From positions 1 through 43,484 of the forward strand of contig JANWKN010000109.1 of the NCBI GenBank assembly GCA_025451355.1: a stretch of DNA of 43,484 nt. The letters run 5' to 3'. Each line of letters starts with the position of its first letter. The first letter of the stretch is position 1. Under the pieces are notes generated by a model. The model worked only from the letters and a program-made list of their open reading frames with translations. It was not told the DNA's origin and searched no databases. The DNA is from Pseudolabrys sp. (lineage in GTDB: Bacteria > Pseudomonadota > Alphaproteobacteria > Rhizobiales > Xanthobacteraceae). Shown here piece after piece: positions 27,444 to 35,127 of the stretch. Made by a program: the position numbers and the translations under genes.

Positions 27444-28336
27444 TTGTCGTGACCCTTCTTTGCATTCGCTTCATATCGCTTGCCCAGCGCGATCATTTCA
27501 GGTGTGCCGATGACGTCATTAAGCGCGGTAAAATCGTACATGCGGTCTTGGAAAGGTTCGGACGTGCCCTCAGCGCCAAGGGACGCGTAAAATTCGTTCG
27601 CGGCGCGCGCCAAAACGCGAACGATAGCACCAGGAAAAATTACTAACGAAAAGCCGATCGCCTCGAGCTCCGTGGCCTTAAGCGGAGGCGTCTTCCCGCC
27701 CTCGACCATGTTCGCTATCAAAGGCACGTTGTTGACCGCGGGCTGGATGCGTTCGAGTTCTGCGCGTGTCTTCGGCGCTTCGACAAACAATACGTCTGCG
27801 CCGGCATCACGGTAACTAACTGCCCGCGACACGGCGCGATCGAAGCCCTCCACCGCCACGGCGTCGGTTCTCGCGATGATCAAAGTGTCGCTCGAATGTC
27901 GTGCATCAAGCGCGGCCTTGATCTTCCCAACCATTTCCTCGGCCGAGATCAAGGCCTTGTCATCGAGGTGGCCGCAGCGCTTGGGAAATGCCTGATCCTC
28001 GAGTTGGATCGCCCTCGCCCCAGCGCGCTCGAACAGGCGCATCGTTCGGCTGACGTTAAGTGCGTTGCCATATCCAGTATCCGCGTCAACGATAAGGTCG
28101 GCGCGGACACGATCGCTGATCATTGAAATGATGTCGGCCACTTCGTTCATCGCGACAAGACCGATATCGGGGCGGCCAAGCCGGGTATAGGCGATTGCGG
28201 CCCCGGAGACATAGAGCGTCGAAAACCCGGCTCGTTCAGCGAGATGGGCGGTGAGCGCGTCGTACACTCCCGGCGCCACAACGATCGGTTTATGTGCCAG
28301 CCGTGTGCGAAGAGTTGCTGCATCAGCCATGGTCAT
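27440..28336 (-). CDS. Isocitrate lyase/PEP mutase-family C-C lyase (2-methylisocitrate/dimethylmalate lyase-like)
   Basis: A 298-residue TIM-barrel enzyme of the PEP mutase/isocitrate lyase superfamily. The Mg-binding DADTGYG (84-90) and the catalytic loop motif PKRCGHL (118-124) with Cys121 are intact. The cysteine indicates lyase chemistry on a malate-like substrate (2-methylisocitrate lyase, dimethylmalate lyase) rather than phosphonate mutase. At under 300 residues it is not the glyoxylate-shunt isocitrate lyase. Oxaloacetate decarboxylase is another possible relative. The start overlaps the LivF stop by four bases and its stop overlaps the Bug start, so it is in the transporter operon. 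With the LeuCD-like hydratase at 33071-35127 it could complete hydration plus cleavage of a substituted maleate. Confidence 0.85.
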   Translation of the reverse strand: MTMADAATLRTRLAHKPIVVAPGVYDALTAHLAERAGFSTLYVSGAAIAYTRLGRPDIGLVAMNEVADIISMISDRVRADLIVDADTGYGNALNVSRTMRLFERAGARAIQLEDQAFPKRCGHLDDKALISAEEMVGKIKAALDARHSSDTLIIARTDAVAVEGFDRAVSRAVSYRDAGADVLFVEAPKTRAELERIQPAVNNVPLIANMVEGGKTPPLKATELEAIGFSLVIFPGAIVRVLARAANEFYASLGAEGTSEPFQDRMYDFTALNDVIGTPEMIALGKRYEANAKKGHDK

Positions 28337-29049
28337 AGTCCGAGATAGGCGCGTTTGAGATTAGGATCGCTGCGCAGTTGATCGGATGCCCCATTCAGCA
28401 CCACGCTGCCGTTTTCAAGGATATAGGCCCGATGGGCGACTTCAAGGCTTTGCACAACGTTCTGCTCGACCAGAAGGAGAGCAATGCCCTGCTGGTTGAT
28501 TCGCTGGATCAAGGCGAATAGCTCCTCTACGAGGAGCGGGGAAAGACCAAGCGAGGGCTCGTCCAAGATAAGCAAAATCGGTTCGGCCATCAGGCCGCGT
28601 CCGATCGCCAACATTTGCTGCTCGCCGCCCGACAGACTGCCGGCACTTTGCGATTGGCGCTCTGCAAGTCGAGGGAAAATGCCGAATACGCCGTCGCGAT
28701 TCTGTTGCCGGTGATCGCGTGCGCGCCGGTAACTTCCGAGATCGAGATTGTCCCTGACGCTCAAGTTGGGAAAAACGCAACGCCCTTCCGGCACGTGAAT
28801 AAGCCCGCGCATGACGATTTTCGGGGGCTTTTCCTGCTCGATCGCATGTCCTGCGAAGCGAATGGAGCCTCGCTTGGCGCGCAACACACCGGAGATTGTG
28901 CGATTGAGCGTCGATTTGCCGACGCCATTCGAACCGAGGACGGCAACAATTTCACCTTTCCCCACCGCGAGATCGACGCCGTGCAGCACTTCGGTCTCTC
29001 CATAACCAGCGTGGAGGTCGCTGACGGCGAGCAGCGGATCAGTGTCCAT
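28333..29049 (-). CDS. livF: Branched-chain-type ABC transporter ATPase LivF, system 2
   Basis: A 238-residue ATPase with Walker A GSNGVGKST, LivF-type IHVPEGRCVFPNLSVRDNL, signature LSGGEQQMLAIGRGLM, Walker B LLILDEPSLGLSP and switch region LLVEQNV. The ATG at 29049 lies 11 bases inside the end of LivG. It is the last transport gene before the lyase in the operon and pairs with the LivG ATPase at 29039-29791. Confidence 0.9.
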   Translation of the reverse strand: MDTDPLLAVSDLHAGYGETEVLHGVDLAVGKGEIVAVLGSNGVGKSTLNRTISGVLRAKRGSIRFAGHAIEQEKPPKIVMRGLIHVPEGRCVFPNLSVRDNLDLGSYRRARDHRQQNRDGVFGIFPRLAERQSQSAGSLSGGEQQMLAIGRGLMAEPILLILDEPSLGLSPLLVEELFALIQRINQQGIALLLVEQNVVQSLEVAHRAYILENGSVVLNGASDQLRSDPNLKRAYLGL

Positions 29050-29791
29050 GCCGCGCCCCCAGCCTTGCCGCAGCGCCGCGACCTAAATAGGCCTCCACGA
29101 CGGCGGGATCCGCAACGATTTCCGTCGGCGTGCCTTTGGCAATAATGCGACCCTCGGCCAGCACGAACACCTGTTCGGCGAGGCTCATCACCGCCTGCAT
29201 GACATGCTCGATCATCAGGATGGTGATGCCACGTCGGCAAAACTCGCGGATGACCGGAACGATGTCCCTGATCTCGGAAGGGTTCAGCCCGGCCAGAACC
29301 TCATCCAGCAGAAGAAGTTTTGGTTCGGTGGCGAGCGAGCGGGCAAGTTCGAGCCGCTTGCGCCCGGCGACGGTCAACTGATCGGCCGCGCGGTCGAGCA
29401 TCTCGCCAAGCCCTACATCGCGGCCGATCTGATCGGCGACAGCGAGCGCCGCATCACGCTTGCGATGATGAAGATGAGCACCAACAAGAATATTTTCGCG
29501 GACCGACAGGCCATAAAACGGCTGCACGATCTGGAAGGTTCGCGCTATACCGCGCCGCGCGAGACGATAAGGCGGCTCGCCGGTCACGTTTTGGCCGGCA
29601 AAATGGACAGAGCCTTGGTTCGCCCTGACAAAGCCGGAAATGATCGAAAAAAGCGTCGTCTTCCCGGCGCCATTAGGACCGATCAGCGCTGTAATTTGTC
29701 CCTCTTGGGCACCGAGTGAAGCGGCATTCACGGCCACCAGGCCGCCGAACCGGCATGTGACGCCATCGACCACGAGTAAAGGCTCAGCCAT
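29039..29791 (-). CDS. livG: Branched-chain-type ABC transporter ATPase LivG, system 2
   Basis: A 250-residue ATPase with Walker A GPNGAGKTT, the LivG-type GIARTFQIVQPFYGLSVREN, Walker B LLLLDEVLAGLNPSE and switch region LMIEHVM. The signature segment reads LTVAGRKRLELARSL instead of the usual LSYGEQ form, a variant I believe occurs in a subgroup of these importers. The start overlaps the end of LivM by eight bases. It works as the partner of the LivF-type ATPase downstream. Confidence 0.9.
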   Translation of the reverse strand: MAEPLLVVDGVTCRFGGLVAVNAASLGAQEGQITALIGPNGAGKTTLFSIISGFVRANQGSVHFAGQNVTGEPPYRLARRGIARTFQIVQPFYGLSVRENILVGAHLHHRKRDAALAVADQIGRDVGLGEMLDRAADQLTVAGRKRLELARSLATEPKLLLLDEVLAGLNPSEIRDIVPVIREFCRRGITILMIEHVMQAVMSLAEQVFVLAEGRIIAKGTPTEIVADPAVVEAYLGRGAAARLGARHGH

Positions 29792-30773
29792 GGCGTACCT
29801 CCCCGGTCGGGGCTGCAGGCGCCTCCCGACGCATCAGCTTTCGCGCACTCGCGAGTCCGCCGATCAGGCCGCGTGGCATGATCCAAATGACCAGAACGAG
29901 CACCGTGCCATAAATGATGAGATCGAGGCCAGGCGCGTCGCCAGTCAGAAGTTTCGCCGCCTCGCCAAGCGTCTTGACCACAAGGGCGCCGAGCAAGGGA
30001 CCAAATACCGTTCCAACGCCGCCGATGATCGGCGTCAGCAACGCCTCGATCGAGATCCAGGTGCCGTAGGCAATCCCGGAATCGACAAAGAGAAAATACT
30101 GCGCATAGAAGCATCCCGCTGCCGCGGTAATAGCGGCCGAGATAACCATGGCGACAGTTTTCACCGTGCTTGCATCGACGCCCAGCGCTTTTGCCGCATC
30201 CTCGTTCTCTCGCACGGCAATCAGCCACGCCCCGAAGCGAGAGCGCTCGATGAGTTGAGCAAGCACGAGTGATACGCCGACCAATGCGAGGATGATCCAG
30301 TAGAACGCTGCCCGGCTCTGGAACTGGAACGTCCGAATGCCCAGATCGAGCTTTATCAATGTCCCGACACCGGCTCCGGTGATGGGAGCGACGCTGGCGA
30401 TGATGCGTAACACTTCGGCAAACGCGAGGGTCACCAGAGCGAAGTACGAGCCGCGCAGCCCGGAACGAAAAACCAGCGCACCAAGCGCGCCGCCAAGAGC
30501 GGCACCGGCCACGATCCCCCCCACAAAGCCAAACCACGCGTTGACGCCATAGCGAACCTGCAGGATCGCTGTGACATAGGTGCCCGTGCCGAAGAAGGCG
30601 GCGTGCCCGAATGAATACTGTCCACCATAACCGCCGAGAATGTTCCAACCTTGCCCGGCCAGCGCGATCATCAGCGCCACGACGAGGAAATTGAGCGTGG
30701 TATTGGAATGCACGACAAAGGGCACCGCCGCCAGAACCGCGAGCACGGCTGCGATTGGGAGAAAAGGCCTCAT
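29784..30773 (-). CDS. livM: Branched-chain-type ABC transporter permease LivM, system 2
   Basis: A 329-residue membrane permease with the LivM segments GYGGQYSFGHAAFFGTGTY near residue 50 and the coupling region IAVRENEDAAKALGVDASTVK. Hydrophobic helices fill the rest. The start ATG at 30773 overlaps the LivH stop by four bases. Together with LivH it forms the pore of importer 2, fed by the Tat-exported binding protein at 31712-32938. Confidence 0.9.
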   Translation of the reverse strand: MRPFLPIAAVLAVLAAVPFVVHSNTTLNFLVVALMIALAGQGWNILGGYGGQYSFGHAAFFGTGTYVTAILQVRYGVNAWFGFVGGIVAGAALGGALGALVFRSGLRGSYFALVTLAFAEVLRIIASVAPITGAGVGTLIKLDLGIRTFQFQSRAAFYWIILALVGVSLVLAQLIERSRFGAWLIAVRENEDAAKALGVDASTVKTVAMVISAAITAAAGCFYAQYFLFVDSGIAYGTWISIEALLTPIIGGVGTVFGPLLGALVVKTLGEAAKLLTGDAPGLDLIIYGTVLVLVIWIMPRGLIGGLASARKLMRREAPAAPTGEVRHG

Positions 30774-31642
30774 GCGCGCGCCCCAAACAGGCCGCTTGGG
30801 CGCACGAGCAGCACAACAATAAAGATGAGAAAGATCCCGATCTGCCCGAGCGACTCGCCGAGAAACAGTCCGGAGAGGCTTTCAGCGACACCGATCAGCA
30901 ACGCGCCGACAAGAGCGCCCGGCACCGAGCCCATGCCGCCGAGCACGACAATGGTAAAGGCGACGAGCACAAAGGCGTCCCCTACTCTCGGATTGACGTA
31001 ATAGGTCGGAATCAAGAGGCAAGCGGCGATTGCAACGCATGCCGTGCCGAGGCCAAACGTCACCGCATAAACGTGTGCAACGTCGATGCCAGCCAGTTGC
31101 GCTCCTAGTTTCTCCTTGGCAACGGCGCGGATGGCGCGGCCGGTGTCGGTGAAAGTCATGATTACCCAGAGCGCGAATGCGACGGCGAATACCGCGCAGA
31201 ATCCGACAACGCGCGGAACCGCCAGAAACGTGAATCCTAGATTGATCGTCTGAAAGGCATAAGGAACATCGATCGTGCGGGTATCGGCGCGAAATGCGTA
31301 AAGAAGCGCATTCTCGATGATGACGGCGAGCCCCAGAGTGACCAGCAACATGTTGCGGTCGTCGCCGTGTGACGCCGGGCCAATAATGAAACGCTGCAGG
31401 ACGTAACCGAGCGTGAAGAATGCCGGCGCGAGCAAAAACACCGAGACGTAGGGATCAAGACCCAAAAGACGGAAGGCAAAAAAGGCGGCGAACAACGCAG
31501 CACTCAACAGCGCTCCATGCGCAAAATTGATAATGTGCAGGACGCCGTAGATCAGCGTCAGTCCGAGAGCAATCAGTGCATAGATTGCGCCGATCAACAG
31601 GCCGTTGATTATCGCAGGGATCAGGATGGCGGGCGACAGCAC
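30770..31642 (-). CDS. livH: Branched-chain-type ABC transporter permease LivH, system 2
   Basis: A 290-residue membrane permease with the LivH signature LTLIYGVLHIINFAHGALLS near residue 30 and the coupling segment GRAIRAVAKEKLGAQLAGIDVAHV. The start appears to be a GTG at 31642 with only a weak ribosome-binding site. A strong hairpin (31670-31698) separates it from the binding-protein gene, so expression is probably set below that of the binding protein. Confidence 0.88.
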   Translation of the reverse strand: MLSPAILIPAIINGLLIGAIYALIALGLTLIYGVLHIINFAHGALLSAALFAAFFAFRLLGLDPYVSVFLLAPAFFTLGYVLQRFIIGPASHGDDRNMLLVTLGLAVIIENALLYAFRADTRTIDVPYAFQTINLGFTFLAVPRVVGFCAVFAVAFALWVIMTFTDTGRAIRAVAKEKLGAQLAGIDVAHVYAVTFGLGTACVAIAACLLIPTYYVNPRVGDAFVLVAFTIVVLGGMGSVPGALVGALLIGVAESLSGLFLGESLGQIGIFLIFIVVLLVRPSGLFGARA

Positions 31643-31669
31643 GGACTCAATGCTTTGACGGTCATAAGA

Positions 31670-31698
31670 GCGGGTGGAGCTTCAGAAACTCCACCCGC
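31670..31698 (-). promoter_or_regulatory. Strong intra-operon hairpin between binding protein and LivH genes
   Basis: A perfect 10-base stem GCGGGTGGAG/CTCCACCCGC with a 9-base loop lies in the 69-base gap just after the binding-protein stop codon. On the transcribed minus strand it is followed by TCTTATGACC, without a long T-run, so it looks more like a partial terminator or RNA-stabilising stem than a full terminator. Such stems often raise the level of binding protein over its permease in transport operons. Confidence 0.7.
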
Positions 31699-31711
31699 AA
31701 CTCTATGACAC

Positions 31712-32938
31712 TTACGCCGGTCGCGGGAATACCGGCTTCGCGTTGGCGAAGCCGGACGGCAGAATCACCTTGATATCGTTGTCGAGCACCTGGGTATTGA
31801 CCGGCGCCGCACCCTCGTTCTGGCCATTGACGAACTTCGTTGGACCGTAAGGCATCACATGACCCGCGAAGGTCGAACTCGCCAGCGCATCGGTAAGCTT
31901 GGCGCGGTTCGCCGAGCCGGCGCGCTCGAGCGCATCGGCGACGAGATAGACGCAGCTGTAGTTCATATAGACTTCGTAAGTGTAGAACTGGTCCTTGCTC
32001 TCAACTTTCTTCTTTAGCGCTAGGGCTTTCTCGTTGCGCGGATCGAACCAGTGATTGCAGTCCATGATGTACCTTGCCGCCTCAGGGAATTCCTTGACGA
32101 ACTTGTACGACGACGCTGCTCCGCCAAGGACCGAATAGATGCCCTTTGGCTTGACCTGTTGCTGCTGCATCGTACGGGCGAGCAGAACGTATTCGTTGTA
32201 GTAGTTTGCAGGGATGATGAGGTCCGGGTTCTGCGCCTTGATCTTGAGTACGACGTTGTTGAAGTCGCGGGTCGGCGTCGGGTGCGGGATGGTCTCAAGG
32301 ATCTCGAAACCTTGCTGCGGAAGTTGCGCGTTAAGCAGCTTCGCGAGGCCAGATCCGAATAACGAATCCTCGTGCACGATCATCACGGTCTTGGCCGGTT
32401 TGCCGGCCTGCTCGTTAATCGCGGCCAGATTGGCCAGCGCAGTTTTGGAGATGACGCCAAAGCCTGGGCCAAATCTGAAAGTATTTTTCAGTCCGCGGGT
32501 GACGATTCCATCGGCGACACCGACGTCGACCACATAAGGCAGTTCATAGCGCGCCGCCGCCTGCGTCGTGGCGAGACAGATGTTGCTGGCATAGCCGCCG
32601 ACGATGCAGCAGACGTCCGCGGAATTCATCTTCTCGACTTCCGCTGTGCCGCCGTCGGGCGTCGACTGCGCATCGCCGAGGACCGCGTCGATCTTGCCCA
32701 ATCCTTTGACGCCACCAGCCGCATTGATCTCCTCGATGGCCAGAGTCGCACCGAGCCGACCCTGCTGGCCGGAGTAGGACAGCGCGCCCGTGACCGGGTG
32801 CAGTACACCGAGCTTGACCGGTGCGCCTTGAGCACGCAGGACGGAAGGCATTGCCACGCTGCCTGTTGCGGCAGCCGCGGCGCCGAGCGCCGTCGTGGCA
32901 AGGAACTGACGGCGGCTAAGTTTCCCTTGTTTCGGCAT
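31712..32938 (-). CDS. ABC transporter substrate-binding protein (Liv type, Tat-exported), system 2
   Basis: A 408-residue binding protein of the peripla_BP_6 family. The N-terminus LSRRQFLATTALGAAAAA is a twin-arginine signal, predicting export after folding. The mature part begins VKLGVLHPVTGALSYSGQQG and has the family segments VCCIVGGYASNICLATTQAA and MIVHEDSLFGSGLAK. The ATG at 32938 has AAGGGGAG upstream. It is the first gene of the eight-gene operon running to 24966 and is divergent from the LeuCD-like genes. Members annotated as urea/amide or aromatic-acid binders share this layout. Given the amidohydrolase and lyase in the operon, an amide, imide or carboxylate ligand is plausible. 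Confidence 0.9.
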   Translation of the reverse strand: MPKQGKLSRRQFLATTALGAAAAATGSVAMPSVLRAQGAPVKLGVLHPVTGALSYSGQQGRLGATLAIEEINAAGGVKGLGKIDAVLGDAQSTPDGGTAEVEKMNSADVCCIVGGYASNICLATTQAAARYELPYVVDVGVADGIVTRGLKNTFRFGPGFGVISKTALANLAAINEQAGKPAKTVMIVHEDSLFGSGLAKLLNAQLPQQGFEILETIPHPTPTRDFNNVVLKIKAQNPDLIIPANYYNEYVLLARTMQQQQVKPKGIYSVLGGAASSYKFVKEFPEAARYIMDCNHWFDPRNEKALALKKKVESKDQFYTYEVYMNYSCVYLVADALERAGSANRAKLTDALASSTFAGHVMPYGPTKFVNGQNEGAAPVNTQVLDNDIKVILPSGFANAKPVFPRPA

Positions 32939-32964
32939 GATGACTCCCCTTCTGGCTCACATTG

Positions 32965-32979
32965 CGGGGCAAAGCCCCG
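32965..32979. promoter_or_regulatory. GC-rich hairpin in the leader of the operon headed by binding protein 2
   Basis: A perfect stem-loop, CGGGGC-AAA-GCCCCG, lies 27 bases upstream of the binding-protein start codon and just before its ribosome-binding site. It would sit in the 5' leader of the minus-strand transcript and could modulate translation or stability. It is short, so chance is not excluded. Confidence 0.4.
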
Positions 32980-32995
32980 TTACGGTCTGGTTATT

Positions 32996-33012
32996 CAAGG
33001 TTCTCGAACTTG
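32996..33012. promoter_or_regulatory. Operator-like inverted repeat between divergent operons
   Basis: The interrupted palindrome CAAG-GTTCTCGAA-CTTG (with inner GTTC-TC-GAAC) lies in the middle of the 132-base divergent region between binding protein 2 and the LeuC-like gene. The following GGGTTTACAATATTG is the most AT-rich part and may hold a promoter. It is well placed for a regulator controlling both directions; no regulator gene is adjacent. Confidence 0.4.
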
Positions 33013-33070
33013 GGTTTACAATATTGCCAACCCTCGACAAGGCTGCAACCGTTAAAGAAGACCCTGTCAT

Positions 33071-34483
33071 ATGAGTGAGCCCCAGACCCTGGTCGACAAG
33101 TTGTGGTCCACGCACGAGGTTGTGCGGCGCGACGACGGGACGTCCCTGCTCTGGGTCGATCGCCACTATGTGCATGAAGGCTCGTTCCATGCTTTCAGTC
33201 AGATGAAGGCGCGCGGTCGCACGGTCGCGGAGCCCGGACTGACGTTCGGTGTTGCGGATCATTACGTACCGACACGCGGCCGCGATCACGCCATCGCCAA
33301 TCCCGAAATCGCAGCTATGGTGCGCAATCTTGAGGCCAATACGACTGAAAGCCATATAGCGTTGTTCGGTTTGCGCGATCCGCGTCAAGGCATCGTACAT
33401 GTCGTCGGTCCTGAACAAGGACTGACCTTACCTGGACTGCTTATTGTCTGTGGCGACAGCCATACGTCGACTCATGGAGCCTTTGGAGCCTATGCCTTTG
33501 GAATCGGAGCGTCAGAGGTCGCTCACGTTCTGATGACGCAGACCTTGTGGCAGAAAAGGCCAAAGCGGATGCGTATCTCAGTCGACGGTACCGCCACGGT
33601 CGGGGTCGGCGCGAAAGACATCGCTCTCGCAATCATTGCGCATGTCGGCGCCGACGGAGCGCAAGGCCACGCCATCGAATTCGGTGGGAGCACTATCCGC
33701 ACACTGTCCATGGAAGGACGTATGACGCTGTGCAACATGTCGATCGAGGCCGGAGGGCGCTGCGGAATGGTCGCGCCGGATGCAACCACTTTTGGCTATC
33801 TTAAAGGTCGTCCCTACGCGCCCGAAGGTGATGCTTACGATCGAGCCACCGAGGCGTGGTCGGCGCTTGCTTCCGATGCGGAGGCGCGGTTCGACCGCGA
33901 GATAACCCTCGATGGCAACGTCATTGCGCCTATCGTGACTTGGGGCACAACGCCAGACGATGCTCTACCGATCGATGCCCGCGTGCCGGATCCGTCGCGC
34001 GAGGGCGATCCCGTGCGCGCAAAGTATCTGCGCGACGCGCTCGATTACATGGCCATCGCACCGGGCAAGAAGCTGACCGAGATCCCGATTGATCGCGTTT
34101 TCATCGGCTCCTGCACTAATTCTCGCATCGAGGACTTGCGCGCTGCCGCCGCAATTCTGGCCGGCCGGGTCAGCAAAGTGCCCGGGCTTGTGTCGCCGGG
34201 TTCGTCCAGCGTCAAGCGCCAAGCGGAAGGTGAAGGGCTTGACCGCATCTTCCGCGACGCCGGACTTGAATGGGCCGACTCCGGCTGCTCGATGTGCGTG
34301 GGAATCAATGGGGACCTTGTACCGTCCGGCGAGCGATGCGCCTCGACCACCAACCGCAATTTCCGTGGCCGACAAGGGCCCGGCGCGCGAACACATCTGA
34401 TGTCACCGGCGATGGTTGCTGCTGCGGCCGTGAGCGGACATCTCGCCGATGTCCGCCCGCTCCTTGCCGGTCGCAAGCCATAG
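33071..34483 (+). CDS. leuC: LeuC-like aconitase-family hydratase, large subunit
   Basis: A 470-residue aconitase-superfamily protein with the three [4Fe-4S] ligands: Cys348 in GSCTNSR, and Cys406 and Cys409 in GCSMCVG. The N-terminal HYVHEGSFHAF, DHYVPTRGRD and GDSHTSTHGAFGA are typical of the isopropylmalate dehydratase large subunit. Such two-subunit enzymes also include maleate, citraconate and dimethylmaleate hydratases. No leuA, leuB or other leucine gene is nearby, and the genes are surrounded by uptake and hydrolysis functions, so I favour a catabolic hydratase over leucine synthesis. The small subunit follows 11 bases later. The symbol marks the family only. Confidence 0.88.
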   Translation: MSEPQTLVDKLWSTHEVVRRDDGTSLLWVDRHYVHEGSFHAFSQMKARGRTVAEPGLTFGVADHYVPTRGRDHAIANPEIAAMVRNLEANTTESHIALFGLRDPRQGIVHVVGPEQGLTLPGLLIVCGDSHTSTHGAFGAYAFGIGASEVAHVLMTQTLWQKRPKRMRISVDGTATVGVGAKDIALAIIAHVGADGAQGHAIEFGGSTIRTLSMEGRMTLCNMSIEAGGRCGMVAPDATTFGYLKGRPYAPEGDAYDRATEAWSALASDAEARFDREITLDGNVIAPIVTWGTTPDDALPIDARVPDPSREGDPVRAKYLRDALDYMAIAPGKKLTEIPIDRVFIGSCTNSRIEDLRAAAAILAGRVSKVPGLVSPGSSSVKRQAEGEGLDRIFRDAGLEWADSGCSMCVGINGDLVPSGERCASTTNRNFRGRQGPGARTHLMSPAMVAAAAVSGHLADVRPLLAGRKP

Positions 34484-34494
34484 GAGTCCGGCGC

Positions 34495-35127
34495 ATGGAA
34501 AAATTCGTTCAGCTCAGCGCCAAGGCCTGTCCGTTGCCATTTTCCAATCTCAATACTGATCAAATCCTGCCGGCGCGCTATCTCAAGTGGCCGCGATCGA
34601 AGGGGCTCGGCACCGTGCTCTTTCAGGACTTGCGCTTCGACGCCGATGGAAACCAGAAGAAAGATTTTCCGCTCAACCAGCTTCTTTGGCAAAGTGCAAA
34701 AATCCTTGTGGCTGGCCGCAATTTCGGCGGCGGCTCCTCGCGCGAAGCTGCGGTCTATGCGCTATACGATTATGGATTTCGCTGCGTCATCGCGCCGTCT
34801 TTCGGCGATATCTTCGCACAAAATGCAGTGAAGAACGGGTTGGTGACGGCCGTCGTTTCCGATGCCGATGTCGCCGATATGGCAGCGGCGGTGTCTTCCA
34901 ATCCTGAGCGGCCGGTCACAATCGATCTGGATAGAAGAACTATTGTTTGCGGCGATCGAACTTATGCCTTTGAAATCGATCCGGTCAGCCGCAACCAACT
35001 TTTGAATGGATGGGACGATGTCGACCTCACCGAGAGCTACAGAGATCAAATCGTCAGATTTTCGATTGAGCATCGCGCGCGCCAGCCTTGGGCAGTGCCC
35101 GCACGAGCCGGTACTCAGGTCAGCTGA
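34495..35127 (+). CDS. leuD: LeuD-like aconitase-family hydratase, small subunit
   Basis: A 210-residue swivel-domain subunit starting at the ATG at 34495 behind TAGGAG. The substrate-side loop reads TDQILPARYLKWPRSKG (21-37). The active-site segment reads NFGGGSSREAAVYAL (76-90), where leucine-pathway LeuD normally has NFGCGSSREHAPWAL, so a Cys and a His at the active-site face are changed to Gly and Ala. IAPSFGDIFAQNAVKNG is otherwise standard. This supports a substrate other than isopropylmalate. Its last eight bases overlap the convergent flavoprotein gene. The symbol marks the family only. Confidence 0.87.
   Translation: MEKFVQLSAKACPLPFSNLNTDQILPARYLKWPRSKGLGTVLFQDLRFDADGNQKKDFPLNQLLWQSAKILVAGRNFGGGSSREAAVYALYDYGFRCVIAPSFGDIFAQNAVKNGLVTAVVSDADVADMAAAVSSNPERPVTIDLDRRTIVCGDRTYAFEIDPVSRNQLLNGWDDVDLTESYRDQIVRFSIEHRARQPWAVPARAGTQVS

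Noticed and set aside
27440-28336. Glyoxylate-shunt isocitrate lyase
   Set aside because: At 298 residues it is far shorter than AceA-type enzymes and no malate synthase is adjacent; it fits the short PEP mutase/methylisocitrate lyase group.
33071-35127. LeuC/LeuD as leucine biosynthesis genes
   Set aside because: No other leucine genes nearby, catabolic surroundings and an altered LeuD active-site motif make this less likely, though family naming would suggest it.
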